From Hyphomicrobium sp. (GTDB taxonomy: Bacteria; Pseudomonadota; Alphaproteobacteria; Rhizobiales; Hyphomicrobiaceae), in contig JABFRT010000027.1 of NCBI GenBank assembly GCA_013141015.1, positions 62,001 through 126,000 on the forward strand: a stretch of 64,000 nt of DNA, given 5' to 3'. Positions within the stretch are counted from its first letter, which is position 1. Each line of letters begins with the position of its first letter. A program made the position numbers and the translations under genes. Under the pieces are notes generated by a model. It did not search any database. It saw only the letters and a list, made by a program, of their open reading frames with translations, and had not been told where the DNA came from. Of this stretch, positions 36,039 through 44,413 are shown piece after piece.

Positions 36039-39000
36039 ATGAGCGACAAAGAGCGGGATCACAACGAACACAGCGAAAATCGCGAACACGAGGATCGCCG
36101 CGAGGGTGGCGAAAGCGGTTCGCATGATCACGATTCGCGCGAGAACGAATCCGACGATCATGATTCTGACGATCGCCGGGAACGCGGAAGCGACCGTGGC
36201 GACGAAGATCATGACGATGAACACAGCCGGTTGGCGCAAGATGATCGGCGGCATGATGACCATGATCGCAATGATCATGACCGTGATGAGCACGATAATG
36301 ACGACGAAGATCGCCGCGCAGGAAATGATGATGATCATGACGGTGAGCATGATCGTGATGATCGCGAACACGCCGAGCAGCGCGAGTTAGCCGAAAAGGC
36401 CGCCGCTGAGAAGGCCGCCGCTGAAAAGGCTGCTGCTGAGGAGGCCGCCGCTGAGAAGGCCGCTGCTGAGAAGGCCGCCGCCGAAATGGCTGCTGCTGAG
36501 AAGGCCGCCGCTGAGAAGGCCGCTGCTGAGAAGGCCGCCGCCGAAATGGCTGCTGCTGCTGAAAAGGCCGCCGCTGAGAAGGCTGCTGCTGACAAGGCCG
36601 CCGCTGAAAAGGCTGCTGCTGAAAAGGCTGCTGCTGAAAAGGCCGCCGCTGAGAAGGCTGCTGCTGAAAAGGCCGCCGCTGAGAAGGCTGCTGCTGAGAA
36701 GGCCGCCGCTGAGAAGGCTGCCGCTGAACAGGCTGCTGCTGAACAGGCTGCCGCTGAGAAGGCCGCCGCTGACAAGGCCGCTGCTGAGAAGGCCGCTGCT
36801 GAAAAGGCCGCTGCCGAAAAGGCCGCTGCTGAGAAGGCTGCTGCTGAAAAGGCCGCTGCTGAAAAGGCTGCTGCTGAGAAGGCCGCTGCTGAACAGGCCG
36901 CCGCTGAGAAGGCTGCTGCTGAAAAGGCCGCCGCTGAAAAGGCTGCTGCTGAGAAGGCCGCCGCTGAGAAGGCCGCCGCTGAAAAGGCTGCTGCTGAGAA
37001 GGCCGCTGCTGACAAGGCCGCTGCTGAAAAGGCTGCTGCTGAAAAGGCTGCCGCTGACAAGGCCGCTGCTGAAAAGGCTGCTGCTGAAAAGGCCGCCGCT
37101 GAAAAGGCTGCCGCTGAGAAGGCCGCTGCTGAGAAGGCCGCTGCCGATAAGACTGCCGCTGAAAAGGCTGCCGCTGACAAGGCCGCTGCTGAAAAGGCTG
37201 CCGCTGACAAGGCCGCTGCTGACAAGGCCGCTGCTGACAAGGCCGCTGCCGAAAAGGCTGCCGCTGAAAAGGCCGCCGCTGAAAAGGCCGCCGCTGAGAA
37301 GGCTGCTGCTGAAAAGGCCGCCGCTGACAAGGCTGCTGCTGACAAGGCCGCCGCTGACAAGGCTGCCGCTGAGAAGGCTGCCGCTGAGAAGGCTGCCGCT
37401 GAGAAGGCTGCCGCTGAGAAGGCTGCTGCTGAAAAGGCCGCTGCCGAAAAAGCCGCCGCTGAAGAGGATCACGACCACAGCGATCTTCATATTGGCGACA
37501 ACACCGTCAACGTTCTGACAAGTGACGACCACGCGGGCATCATGTTCGGCGAAGGCGCCAAGGATGTCATGACCGGCAATGGCGGTGATGATCGCATGCA
37601 CGGTGGTGGCGGCGACGACATGATGACCGGCGACGCTGGTAATGACACGATGTTTGGATCGTCTACAGTTGGCGGCAAGGTTGATCTGAGCAAGTTCCAG
37701 ATCACAGAATCCACCACTGCTAAGGTCACCTTCAACTACGAAACTGCTGGCTACAAGAACGCCCTTGGTGTCTACAAAATCGCTGCCGACGGCACGATCT
37801 CGGGCGTTCAAGTTCTGTTTGCCAATGCCTCGCTTAAAAATTCCGGCGGCGATCTGGTTGCTGGAGTCAGCGCGGTTGATGTCGGCGTTAAGGCAGGCGA
37901 AAAGCTCGGCTTCTTCGTTGTTCCCGATGGCTTCAGCCAGCGCGGAATGGCGGCCTTGTTGTCGGATAAATCGGCGAGCTTTAAGTTCGTCGGTGCGGAT
38001 GGCAAGCCAGGCAACGTAAACGCCGGCGGCGAATTGAAGCTCGTGCAGGTTAACAGTGCCGGCGTGGAAACGCTGGTGAAGTCTGCCTACGGCACGACCG
38101 TGTTCCACAGCGCCGACAACGGCTCGAAGGGCTTGAACGGCGACGGCTTGAAGCACGCGACGGGCGTCGTCAACAACATCGATGGCACCATCAAAATCGG
38201 CTTTGAGGACCTCAAAGGCGGCGGCGACAAAGACTTTGACGATAGCATCTTCACCGTCTCGCTGGGCACCACCAACACGGCGCTTATCGCTAAGGAAGCG
38301 ACCAAGCCAGTGCGTGCGTCAGATAATGACGACATGAAGGGCGGCGTTGGCGCCGACAAGATGTTCGGCATGTCAGACAATGACAAAATGGACGGCGGCG
38401 CTGGCGACGACCAGATGTGGGGCAACTCGGGCAACGACACGATGTTTGGCGGCGATGGCAGCGACATGATGTCTGGCGGCAAGGGCAATGATGTGCTCAA
38501 TGGCGGCGCAGGCGATGACTCCATCAATGGCAACTCCGGCAACGATCGGTTCATCGCGAGCGAAGGCAATGATGCCTACGTTGGCGGCGCCGGGTTCGAT
38601 ACACTCGACTTCTCCGGCGCATCCCGCGGCGGTACAGTTGATCTGCAGGGCCACACCTTCTCCGGAATGGGATCGGGTGTCATGCAGGGCGTTGAGGGTG
38701 TGATCGGTTCGCGCTTCAATGATGTTTTGATTGGCGACAAAAACGCCAATACGCTCATCGGCGGCGCAGGCGATGACAGCTTCCGTGGCCGTGGCGGTGC
38801 CGACACCTTAACGGGTGGAGCTGGCCGTGACACGTATAGCTGGTCGAAGACTGACGTGAACGCAGTTGATCACATCACGGACTTCGGCCGCTCGGATCGT
38901 CTGAACCTTCACGATCTCGTCAAGGGGCAGAACTTTGCTGATGCCGTCAAGGTCACGGATACAGCCGCCGGTTCGGTGGTTTCCGCAAAGATCGGCGGCG

Positions 39001-39083
39001 CCTATCACGATGTCGTTGTGCTCGACAACGTCCACGGCATGAGTGCTGCAGATCTGCTCAAAGCCGGGATGATCTTGAGCTAA
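36039..39083 (+). CDS. RTX protein with AAAEK-repeat helical rod and DUF4114 domain
   Basis: A 1014-residue protein from ATG 36039 (GGGAG about 10 bases upstream). Residues 1-117 are almost entirely Asp, His, Arg, Glu and Asn. Residues 118-475 are about 71 tandem A-A-A-E-K pentads (variants ending D, Q or M), giving Lys-to-Glu i,i+4 pairs suited to a single alpha-helix, roughly 54 nm if straight. A short RTX patch (about 503-540) precedes a DUF4114-like domain (about 544-742, ending [18 protein letters not shown]). The C-terminal RTX block (757-930) includes [20 protein letters not shown]. No Sec signal; probable type I substrate via the exporter at 40.6 kb. Calcium-binding and extracellular location are inferred. 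Confidence 0.85.
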   Translation: MSDKERDHNEHSENREHEDRREGGESGSHDHDSRENESDDHDSDDRRERGSDRGDEDHDDEHSRLAQDDRRHDDHDRNDHDRDEHDNDDEDRRAGNDDDHDGEHDRDDREHAEQRELAEKAAAEKAAAEKAAAEEAAAEKAAAEKAAAEMAAAEKAAAEKAAAEKAAAEMAAAAEKAAAEKAAADKAAAEKAAAEKAAAEKAAAEKAAAEKAAAEKAAAEKAAAEKAAAEQAAAEQAAAEKAAADKAAAEKAAAEKAAAEKAAAEKAAAEKAAAEKAAAEKAAAEQAAAEKAAAEKAAAEKAAAEKAAAEKAAAEKAAAEKAAADKAAAEKAAAEKAAADKAAAEKAAAEKAAAEKAAAEKAAAEKAAADKTAAEKAAADKAAAEKAAADKAAADKAAADKAAAEKAAAEKAAAEKAAAEKAAAEKAAADKAAADKAAADKAAAEKAAAEKAAAEKAAAEKAAAEKAAAEKAAAEEDHDHSDLHIGDNTVNVLTSDDHAGIMFGEGAKDVMTGNGGDDRMHGGGGDDMMTGDAGNDTMFGSSTVGGKVDLSKFQITESTTAKVTFNYETAGYKNALGVYKIAADGTISGVQVLFANASLKNSGGDLVAGVSAVDVGVKAGEKLGFFVVPDGFSQRGMAALLSDKSASFKFVGADGKPGNVNAGGELKLVQVNSAGVETLVKSAYGTTVFHSADNGSKGLNGDGLKHATGVVNNIDGTIKIGFEDLKGGGDKDFDDSIFTVSLGTTNTALIAKEATKPVRASDNDDMKGGVGADKMFGMSDNDKMDGGAGDDQMWGNSGNDTMFGGDGSDMMSGGKGNDVLNGGAGDDSINGNSGNDRFIASEGNDAYVGGAGFDTLDFSGASRGGTVDLQGHTFSGMGSGVMQGVEGVIGSRFNDVLIGDKNANTLIGGAGDDSFRGRGGADTLTGGAGRDTYSWSKTDVNAVDHITDFGRSDRLNLHDLVKGQNFADAVKVTDTAAGSVVSAKIGGAYHDVVVLDNVHGMSAADLLKAGMILS
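36390..37463 (+). repeat. 15-bp tandem repeat array encoding AAAEK pentads
   Basis: About 71 in-frame 15-bp units (GCC/GCT GCC/GCT GCT GAG/GAA AAG) spanning 1074 bases; one unit near 36549 has an extra GCT. The third codon bases vary between GCC and GCT and GAG and GAA, so copies are not all identical, but many long stretches are. The array keeps frame under unit gain or loss. Confidence 0.95.
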
Positions 39084-39446
39084 CGCTGATCCCACATTCG
39101 CAAAATGAAAAACGGCTCCTTCATTGGGGCCGTTTTTTTGTTTCAAATGCTGTTGCGATTATCCGGTGCATGAAAACGAAGACTTCATTGCATCGTTACG
39201 ATCCGGTCAAATCAACTGCTTTTTTGTCTTGTAGTGAGGCAAAAACAGTGCCCGAACTGCCAGCGCATAAAAGCCCATGAAATTTTATCGAAAATTGCCA
39301 CGATCAAAAGCACCAGACGTTCAAACACTCTTGCTAATTTTATAAAATCAAAACGACAAATCGGACGGCAAAAGACAGAAGTACACCGGCGCTGAAAAAC
39401 GAAACTTCAGACGCTGGCTTTTCAAACACTTTGCGGGCTGGGACCA
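39084..39446. other. 363-bp AT-rich gap between the two RTX genes
   Basis: Holds the terminator of the first RTX gene and a noticeably AT-rich stretch (about 39180-39400). A possible promoter TTCAAA (39320-39325) with TATAAA (39341-39346), spacer 15 bp, precedes the small RTX gene. No gene seen. Confidence 0.5.
39108..39139 (+). terminator. Rho-independent terminator after the AAAEK-RTX gene
   Basis: AAAAACGGCTCC 39108-39119 with GGGGCCGTTTTT 39126-39137 and a run of T to 39139. Confidence 0.85.
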
Positions 39447-40370
39447 ATGGCAAGAATTACTGGAACGGTTGAATCAGAAGTGATCGCTGGAACGTCGCTT
39501 CAAGACATCATAATCGGCCTCGCAGGCAACGACCTTATTACCGGTAGCGACGGCGATGACACGATCAAGGGTGATGAAGGCGATGATTCGCTGTTTGGCG
39601 AATTGGGCAATGATACAATTTTCGGCGGCTTCGGTTCAGACATTGTTGCGGGCGGCGATGGCAACGATATCCTGTCGGGCGGTGCGGGCAACGACGACGT
39701 GAGGGGCGATACCGGCAATGACAGCCTGACCGGCGGCGCAGGTAACGACCTTCTGTCTGGTGGTGAAGGCGACGACACGGTTGACGCGGGTTCTGGCAGC
39801 GACACGATCTTCGGCGGCGCCGGTTTCGATATTGTCATCGGCGGCTCGGGTTTCGACACCCTCGACTACAGCGCATCGGCCGTGGCGATCAATGCCAATT
39901 TGAATACCCATGTGATAGGCTCGGACCTCGGCTCAACCAACGCTGACGGCATCGAGCAGTTTATCGGTTCGGCCTTCAATGACGTCATCAACGGCGATGG
40001 CTTGGCAAACTTCCTGCTCGGCGGCGCCGGCAACGATTACATCCGCGGCCGCGCCGGTGCTGACACTCTGACGGGCGGCCTCGGTAGCGATACCTACGCT
40101 TTCCTGAAAAAGGACGTCATGCTGGCTGGCGTCCATCAGGGCGTCGATTTCATCAGCGACTTCCGGACCAACGACAAGATCGATGTCAGCGACTTCTTTA
40201 ACGGCATGACGGGCGTCAACTACGATGAAGTCATGCAACTGACGTTTGACGGCGCCAATACAACTGTGTCGATCAATTCCGGTGCTGGTTTCGTGGATGT
40301 CGTGCGCTTTGCCGACAGCTTCGATGCAACGCCGCAGTCGTTAATCGACGAACAGATCTTTCTCGTCTAG
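39447..40370 (+). CDS. Small RTX calcium-binding protein
   Basis: A 307-residue protein made mostly of RTX nonapeptides (about 11 between residues 20 and 145, for example GGDGNDILSGGAGNDD), then a non-repeat segment (about 145-175), a last RTX pair and a C-terminal domain (about 210-307). The last third aligns by eye with the C-terminus of the AAAEK-RTX protein: [48 protein letters not shown]. No Sec signal; likely a type I secretion substrate. It has its own terminator and precedes the exporter genes. Confidence 0.87.
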   Translation: MARITGTVESEVIAGTSLQDIIIGLAGNDLITGSDGDDTIKGDEGDDSLFGELGNDTIFGGFGSDIVAGGDGNDILSGGAGNDDVRGDTGNDSLTGGAGNDLLSGGEGDDTVDAGSGSDTIFGGAGFDIVIGGSGFDTLDYSASAVAINANLNTHVIGSDLGSTNADGIEQFIGSAFNDVINGDGLANFLLGGAGNDYIRGRAGADTLTGGLGSDTYAFLKKDVMLAGVHQGVDFISDFRTNDKIDVSDFFNGMTGVNYDEVMQLTFDGANTTVSINSGAGFVDVVRFADSFDATPQSLIDEQIFLV

Positions 40371-40400
40371 CTCTCGCGGGCGCGCAAAGCAGATATTCAA

Positions 40401-40437
40401 CGGCCCGGGTGCCACCAAAGGACCCGGGCCGTTTTTT
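40401..40437 (+). terminator. Terminator after small RTX gene
   Basis: Perfect 10-bp stem CGGCCCGGGT 40401-40410 with ACCCGGGCCG 40422-40431, then TTTTTT. Confidence 0.88.
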
Positions 40438-40632
40438 GTTTTCTTAGCAGCTGCTTAAGAGCCCATCTTTAGGGGCAAGCTCAGCTGGTATTTCACCGTT
40501 CGTAAACCAATCCTTCAGCAACAGTTTCTATGGTGAATGGGTGGAGCGCCGCAGTGTGCGGTGATGCCCTAGAGCGCGTTCTGGCGAATGCCAGGGGCGG
40601 CTGAATGAGTGGCGAAAGCCGGGTATTGGCAG

Positions 40633-42312
40633 ATGCGAACCTCAAGGCGAATGCTGAAGGACGTCCGTAAGGCGTGGCTGATCGCCTTCGCTTTCAGTGC
40701 GTTTGTCAATGTTCTGACGTTTGCAACACCGCTCTACACACTGCAGATTTTCGATACCGTAGTGCCGCTTGGCAGTCTCGAGACGCTTGCCATTATTACC
40801 GCCATAGCCGCCGCAGCACTGCTGGCACTGGCGGCGCTGGAAATCGCGCGCGATATGATTTTGCTGCGGGCCAGCGTTTGGCTGGACCACGAGCTTGGCC
40901 GCCATATCCTCGACAATGGGCTGAAAGCCGGGAGCACAGCGCTAGAGCTCAAGCGCGATGCGCGAGCCCTGGAAGACGTGCAGCGGTTTATGTCCAGCCC
41001 AGCCGCCAGCATTACGCTGGATGCGCCGTTTACGCCGCTGTTCTTGATGGCTTTGGTTGCGCTCAACCCTGTCATTGGCGCTGTATCGATTGGCGCTGCC
41101 ATCCTTATCGCTGGTATGGCGGTTATCCAATATCTACTGACCGCGCGGCTGCAATCGGAAACGGCACAAGCCCATGAGCGCAGCGCCAAGTGGTGGGGCG
41201 CCATCGCCAGCCACGGCCAGCTCGCCGGTGCGTTGGGTCTGGTCTCGGGTGGTTCGAGCAACTGGGAAACGTCCAATCGCGCCCACATCTCGTCAGCATA
41301 TTCGCTCGGCAAGCGCGCCAGTTTCGTCAAAGCGATGGCGCGCACGATCCGCACAGGCGCGCAAATCGCGCTCTACGGCTTCGGCGCGTGGCTCGTTGTG
41401 AAAAATGAACTGGCGCCGGGCGCGCTGGTCGCGTCGGCCATTCTCCTGGCCCGTGCCCTTGGCCCGCTTGAAGGCTTGGTAGGGTCTGTCAAATCACTAA
41501 AGTCAGTCGCCGCCGCATACAGCCGCCTCAAAGCCTTGCCCGAAGATGTTGTGGTGCCGGGTGTCACCGATGGCGATAGCGTGGCGGTGGGGCGTCTCAC
41601 GCTGCAGGACGTCACCTATTATCACCCGACGCGGAAATCGCCGGCATTGCGGGGCGTGTCGCTTACTGTCGATCCCGGCGAATGCCTGGCGTTGGTTGGC
41701 CCCAATGGCGCTGGCAAGTCAACGCTCGCCGCCGTTCTTGCAGGCGTCGTCACGCCAACAGCCGGCAGTGCCGGTCTTGATGGTGTGCCGATCGCCAAGT
41801 GGCAGCGCGGGGATTGCGCGCCGCCGGTTGGCTATTACTCCGACGAACCGCTGCTGCTGGACGGCACGGTGCATGAAAATATTGCCCGCTTCCGCGAGAT
41901 GTCGCTGATGGCCGTGGCTCAGGCATCGATGCGCGCCGGCGTCCATGAAACACTTCAGGCTTTGCAGCAAGGTTATGATACGCCGGTTGGCCCGCAAGGC
42001 GGATATTTGGCATTGCGCGAACGCCGCGCTGTGGCCTTGGCCCGCGCGGTTGCCGGTGCGCCGCGCATCGTCATTTTAGATGAACCCGAAGCAGGCCTTG
42101 ATGGTGCGAGCATGAAGCGGCTTCTTGCCATGCTCATTGCGTTGAAGGCCGACGGCGTCGGACTGGTGATTGCAACGCAAGATCCACGCTTGCTTCAATT
42201 GGCTGACAAAGTCGCGGTGCTCGCCAACGGCGCGCTTCAAGTTCACGGGGCCGCAGGCGATGTCTCACAGAACCTTGCGGCGCGTGTGGCCCGGCATGGG
42301 GAAGCGAGTTGA
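40633..42312 (+). CDS. Type I secretion ABC permease/ATPase with degenerate NBD motifs
   Basis: A 559-residue PrtD-type half transporter from ATG 40633 (GTG 40609 and ATG 40651 are alternatives). The membrane domain follows the family (KAWLIAFAFSAFVNVLTFATPLYTLQIFD). In the ATPase domain Walker A (GPNGAGKST, near 356) and Walker B (VILDEPEAGLDG, near 480) are intact. However, the Q-loop reads VGYYSDEPLLL where LPQD is usual, the signature reads LALRERR instead of LSxGQRQ, and the H-loop reads ATQDP instead of xAHRP. It forms an operon with the membrane-fusion gene 4 bases downstream. It probably exports the neighbouring RTX proteins, with unusual or low ATPase activity. The outer-membrane TolC partner is not in the window. 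Confidence 0.85.
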   Translation: MRTSRRMLKDVRKAWLIAFAFSAFVNVLTFATPLYTLQIFDTVVPLGSLETLAIITAIAAAALLALAALEIARDMILLRASVWLDHELGRHILDNGLKAGSTALELKRDARALEDVQRFMSSPAASITLDAPFTPLFLMALVALNPVIGAVSIGAAILIAGMAVIQYLLTARLQSETAQAHERSAKWWGAIASHGQLAGALGLVSGGSSNWETSNRAHISSAYSLGKRASFVKAMARTIRTGAQIALYGFGAWLVVKNELAPGALVASAILLARALGPLEGLVGSVKSLKSVAAAYSRLKALPEDVVVPGVTDGDSVAVGRLTLQDVTYYHPTRKSPALRGVSLTVDPGECLALVGPNGAGKSTLAAVLAGVVTPTAGSAGLDGVPIAKWQRGDCAPPVGYYSDEPLLLDGTVHENIARFREMSLMAVAQASMRAGVHETLQALQQGYDTPVGPQGGYLALRERRAVALARAVAGAPRIVILDEPEAGLDGASMKRLLAMLIALKADGVGLVIATQDPRLLQLADKVAVLANGALQVHGAAGDVSQNLAARVARHGEAS

Positions 42313-42316
42313 TGAG

Positions 42317-43291
42317 ATGGCGCAATCCATGACCGGAATCCGCACGGCGAAGTCAATCGACGACGCTCAACCGAACCTTGATATCCGTGCGCCGGTGGTG
42401 TTCGGCTTGTTCGCCATTTTTGTATTCTTCGGACTAGGTGCCGGCGGCGCGGCGATTGCACCTATCGATAAGGGCGTCGGCTTGCCGGGCACGATCATCG
42501 TTGAATCTAAGGTCAAGCAGGTTGCCCATCCTCGTGGCGGCGTTGCGGGCGCGATTCATGTGGCTGAGGGCCAGACTGTCAAGCCGGGCGATCTGCTGGT
42601 CACGCTCGACAGTGCGTCGTTGGACGAACAAATTGCGTCGCTGAGAACGCAGGTCGCCGCTGCTGAGCGCCAGTTGGCGTTGGCGCGGCAGGAAACCGCG
42701 ACCATCTCAGATTTGCAGATGCGGCAGCTCGCTTCGAAGTCCAAAGTTTTGGCCCTAGACCGGTTGGTTGCTGAAGTCGAAAAGGACATTTCCAGTCTCG
42801 GTGCGCGCTTGGCAATGGCGGAGCGTGAACGCACGCAGATGGACATCCGCGCGCCGGTTGGTGGCCGCGTCATGTCATTGCAGACTCACGCAGCCGGCGC
42901 CGTCGTGCAACCGGGTGCGGTAATTGCCGAGATCGTTCCGGACAGCGACCGTCTGGTGGTTGAAGGCCGGTTGTCTCCCAATCAAATCGAGAATGTTAAA
43001 CCGGGCATGCCGGCCAAGGTTTGGCTGACGGCGTTGAGCTGGCGCGAGCAGCGCCCGCTTGCAGCAACTCTCGCCTGGGTTTCAGCCGACAGCGTGGAAG
43101 ACAAGCGGTCGGGAGTGCCATATTTCGTGGCGCGTATTGAATTGTCGGCAACGCCTAACGATATCGCCCAGCTAAAGGCATTGCATCCAGGCATGCGCGC
43201 CGAGGTGCTGTTGCTAACCGGACAGCGCACGTTGCTCGATCAGCTGATCGATCCGCTGATGCGAAACTTAAACCGCGCGTTTCACGGCTAA
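42317..43291 (+). CDS. Short HlyD/PrtE-type membrane fusion protein
   Basis: A 324-residue type I secretion adaptor. ATG 42317 follows the transporter stop by 4 bases. An N-terminal transmembrane helix (about 29-50, VVFGLFAIFVFFGLGAGGA) leads to the first lipoyl half (VKQVAHPRGGVAGAIHVAEGQTVKPGD), a coiled-coil hairpin of about 80 residues, the second half (MDIRAPVGGRVMSLQTHAAGAVVQPG) and the beta barrel. Family members are usually 430-480 residues with a longer hairpin, so this one is about a quarter shorter, suggesting a different reach towards the outer-membrane channel. Confidence 0.87.
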   Translation: MAQSMTGIRTAKSIDDAQPNLDIRAPVVFGLFAIFVFFGLGAGGAAIAPIDKGVGLPGTIIVESKVKQVAHPRGGVAGAIHVAEGQTVKPGDLLVTLDSASLDEQIASLRTQVAAAERQLALARQETATISDLQMRQLASKSKVLALDRLVAEVEKDISSLGARLAMAERERTQMDIRAPVGGRVMSLQTHAAGAVVQPGAVIAEIVPDSDRLVVEGRLSPNQIENVKPGMPAKVWLTALSWREQRPLAATLAWVSADSVEDKRSGVPYFVARIELSATPNDIAQLKALHPGMRAEVLLLTGQRTLLDQLIDPLMRNLNRAFHG

Positions 43292-43300
43292 GGACCCCCC

Positions 43301-44146
43301 ATGAGTTCGTCAAAATCGTCAATGAATTCTTTGATATTCAACGTCGCGGGTGGTGCTGTCCTTCTCACGGTCGCTGGCTACATGATCATGTCTTACGTCA
43401 CGACGCCGTTGGTTGAACCGTGCTCGACGCGGTTTCCAGCCGGCCAGAAGTTCACGTTCACTGGCGCCAATGGCAAACCATTGTCTGCTGTTGAACTGCA
43501 GGGACGCGCAAACACGCGCGAATGGGGCCTGCTGCGCAATGCCAAAGTCGTGCCGGGAACGTCAGGGGCTGCCGAAAGCACGCTTGAGGTCGCGCTGGCA
43601 TCGACCGAGAACGAAGATCAGGTCAACCAGAACGGTGTGGGCTTCACTTGGCATCTTCCCGAGCTTGAAAAGGCATCGGCTGCGTGCCTCAGCTACAGCG
43701 CCTATTTGCCCAAGAGTTTCAAATTCAAGGAGTCTGGTTATTTGCCGGGCTTGTTTGGCGCACGCGACATTGCGCAGATCGACCTGCTTAAGCCGGATGA
43801 AGGTTTTGCCGTGCGCATGGGCTGGGCTGAATCTGGCGATCTGGGTGTCGATGTCCGTGTGCCATCGGCAGGAGGACATTTCGAAGGGCCGAACCGTAAA
43901 ACGCTCTGGCAAACGGGGCGCTGGACCAAGATCGAACAGGAGTTGCGGCTTAACACGCCCGGGAAAGCTGATGGTGTCATGCGCGTCTGGATTGATGGTG
44001 GGCTGACCATCAACCGGCAAGGCCTGTCGTTCCGGGTCATCCCAGAGTCGAGACTGACGGGTGTCGTCGCCGATATTGGCTACGCCCGCACATTGAGCGA
44101 CTTGGCGGCGCTGCGCGTTTCACCGTTCCTTGTGCAGGCTCAATAG
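43301..44146 (+). CDS. Membrane-anchored polysaccharide lyase 14-like protein
   Basis: A 281-residue protein with an N-terminal membrane helix (about 11-31) and an extracytoplasmic beta-sandwich. Residues 130-240 carry the pattern of polysaccharide lyase family 14-like domains: LSYSAYLPKSFKFKESGYLPGLFG, then GFAVRMGWAESG, then GRWTKIEQELRLNTPGKADG and VWIDGGL (each matching conserved positions of that family as I know it). This suggests binding or cleavage of a uronic-acid polymer such as alginate or glucuronan. Catalytic residues were not assigned. It starts 9 bases after the membrane fusion gene, so it belongs to the secretion operon. Confidence 0.6.
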   Translation: MSSSKSSMNSLIFNVAGGAVLLTVAGYMIMSYVTTPLVEPCSTRFPAGQKFTFTGANGKPLSAVELQGRANTREWGLLRNAKVVPGTSGAAESTLEVALASTENEDQVNQNGVGFTWHLPELEKASAACLSYSAYLPKSFKFKESGYLPGLFGARDIAQIDLLKPDEGFAVRMGWAESGDLGVDVRVPSAGGHFEGPNRKTLWQTGRWTKIEQELRLNTPGKADGVMRVWIDGGLTINRQGLSFRVIPESRLTGVVADIGYARTLSDLAALRVSPFLVQAQ

Positions 44147-44351
44147 GTTAACGGCGTCACACGGGATATTGTTAATGGCCCAGGAAAATGGGCTTCGCAC
44201 ACGCGCTTGTTGTCAAAACGGGCACAGTCAAATCAAAAATGTGCCGGTCATTTGTGGCCGATCTTGTCAAGCGTGAAACGCTGATGTGTACTAGAGGCGT
44301 AGAACTCAGCGCCGTCCCACTTACCCCCAAGTGGCGCCAGTTCTATTTTTT

Positions 44352-44386
44352 GCCCGCGGTCTCCCCCGACCGCGGGCCTTTCATTT
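44352..44386. terminator. Bidirectional terminator after the secretion operon
   Basis: Perfect 10-bp stem GCCCGCGGTC 44352-44361 with GACCGCGGGC 44368-44377; CTTTCATTT follows on the plus strand and an A-rich tract (44345-44351) gives T residues on the minus strand. Confidence 0.75.
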
Positions 44387-44413
44387 GAAGCCCCATCCGC
44401 CGGTGATGCGCGA

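Noticed and set aside
36390-37463. Repeat array considered as a CRISPR or intergenic satellite
   Set aside because: Units are directly joined without spacers, in frame within a long gene.
36335-38156. Two long reverse-strand frames across the AAAEK array (341 and 589 residues of FSAAA and LLSSG-type sequence)
   Set aside because: They come from the 15-bp periodicity, which keeps all frames open. They have no ribosome site or family resemblance.
40605-40670. ATG at 40605 as start of the type I ABC transporter
   Set aside because: It is in a different frame and ends after 21 codons; ATG 40633 or 40651 keeps the transporter frame.
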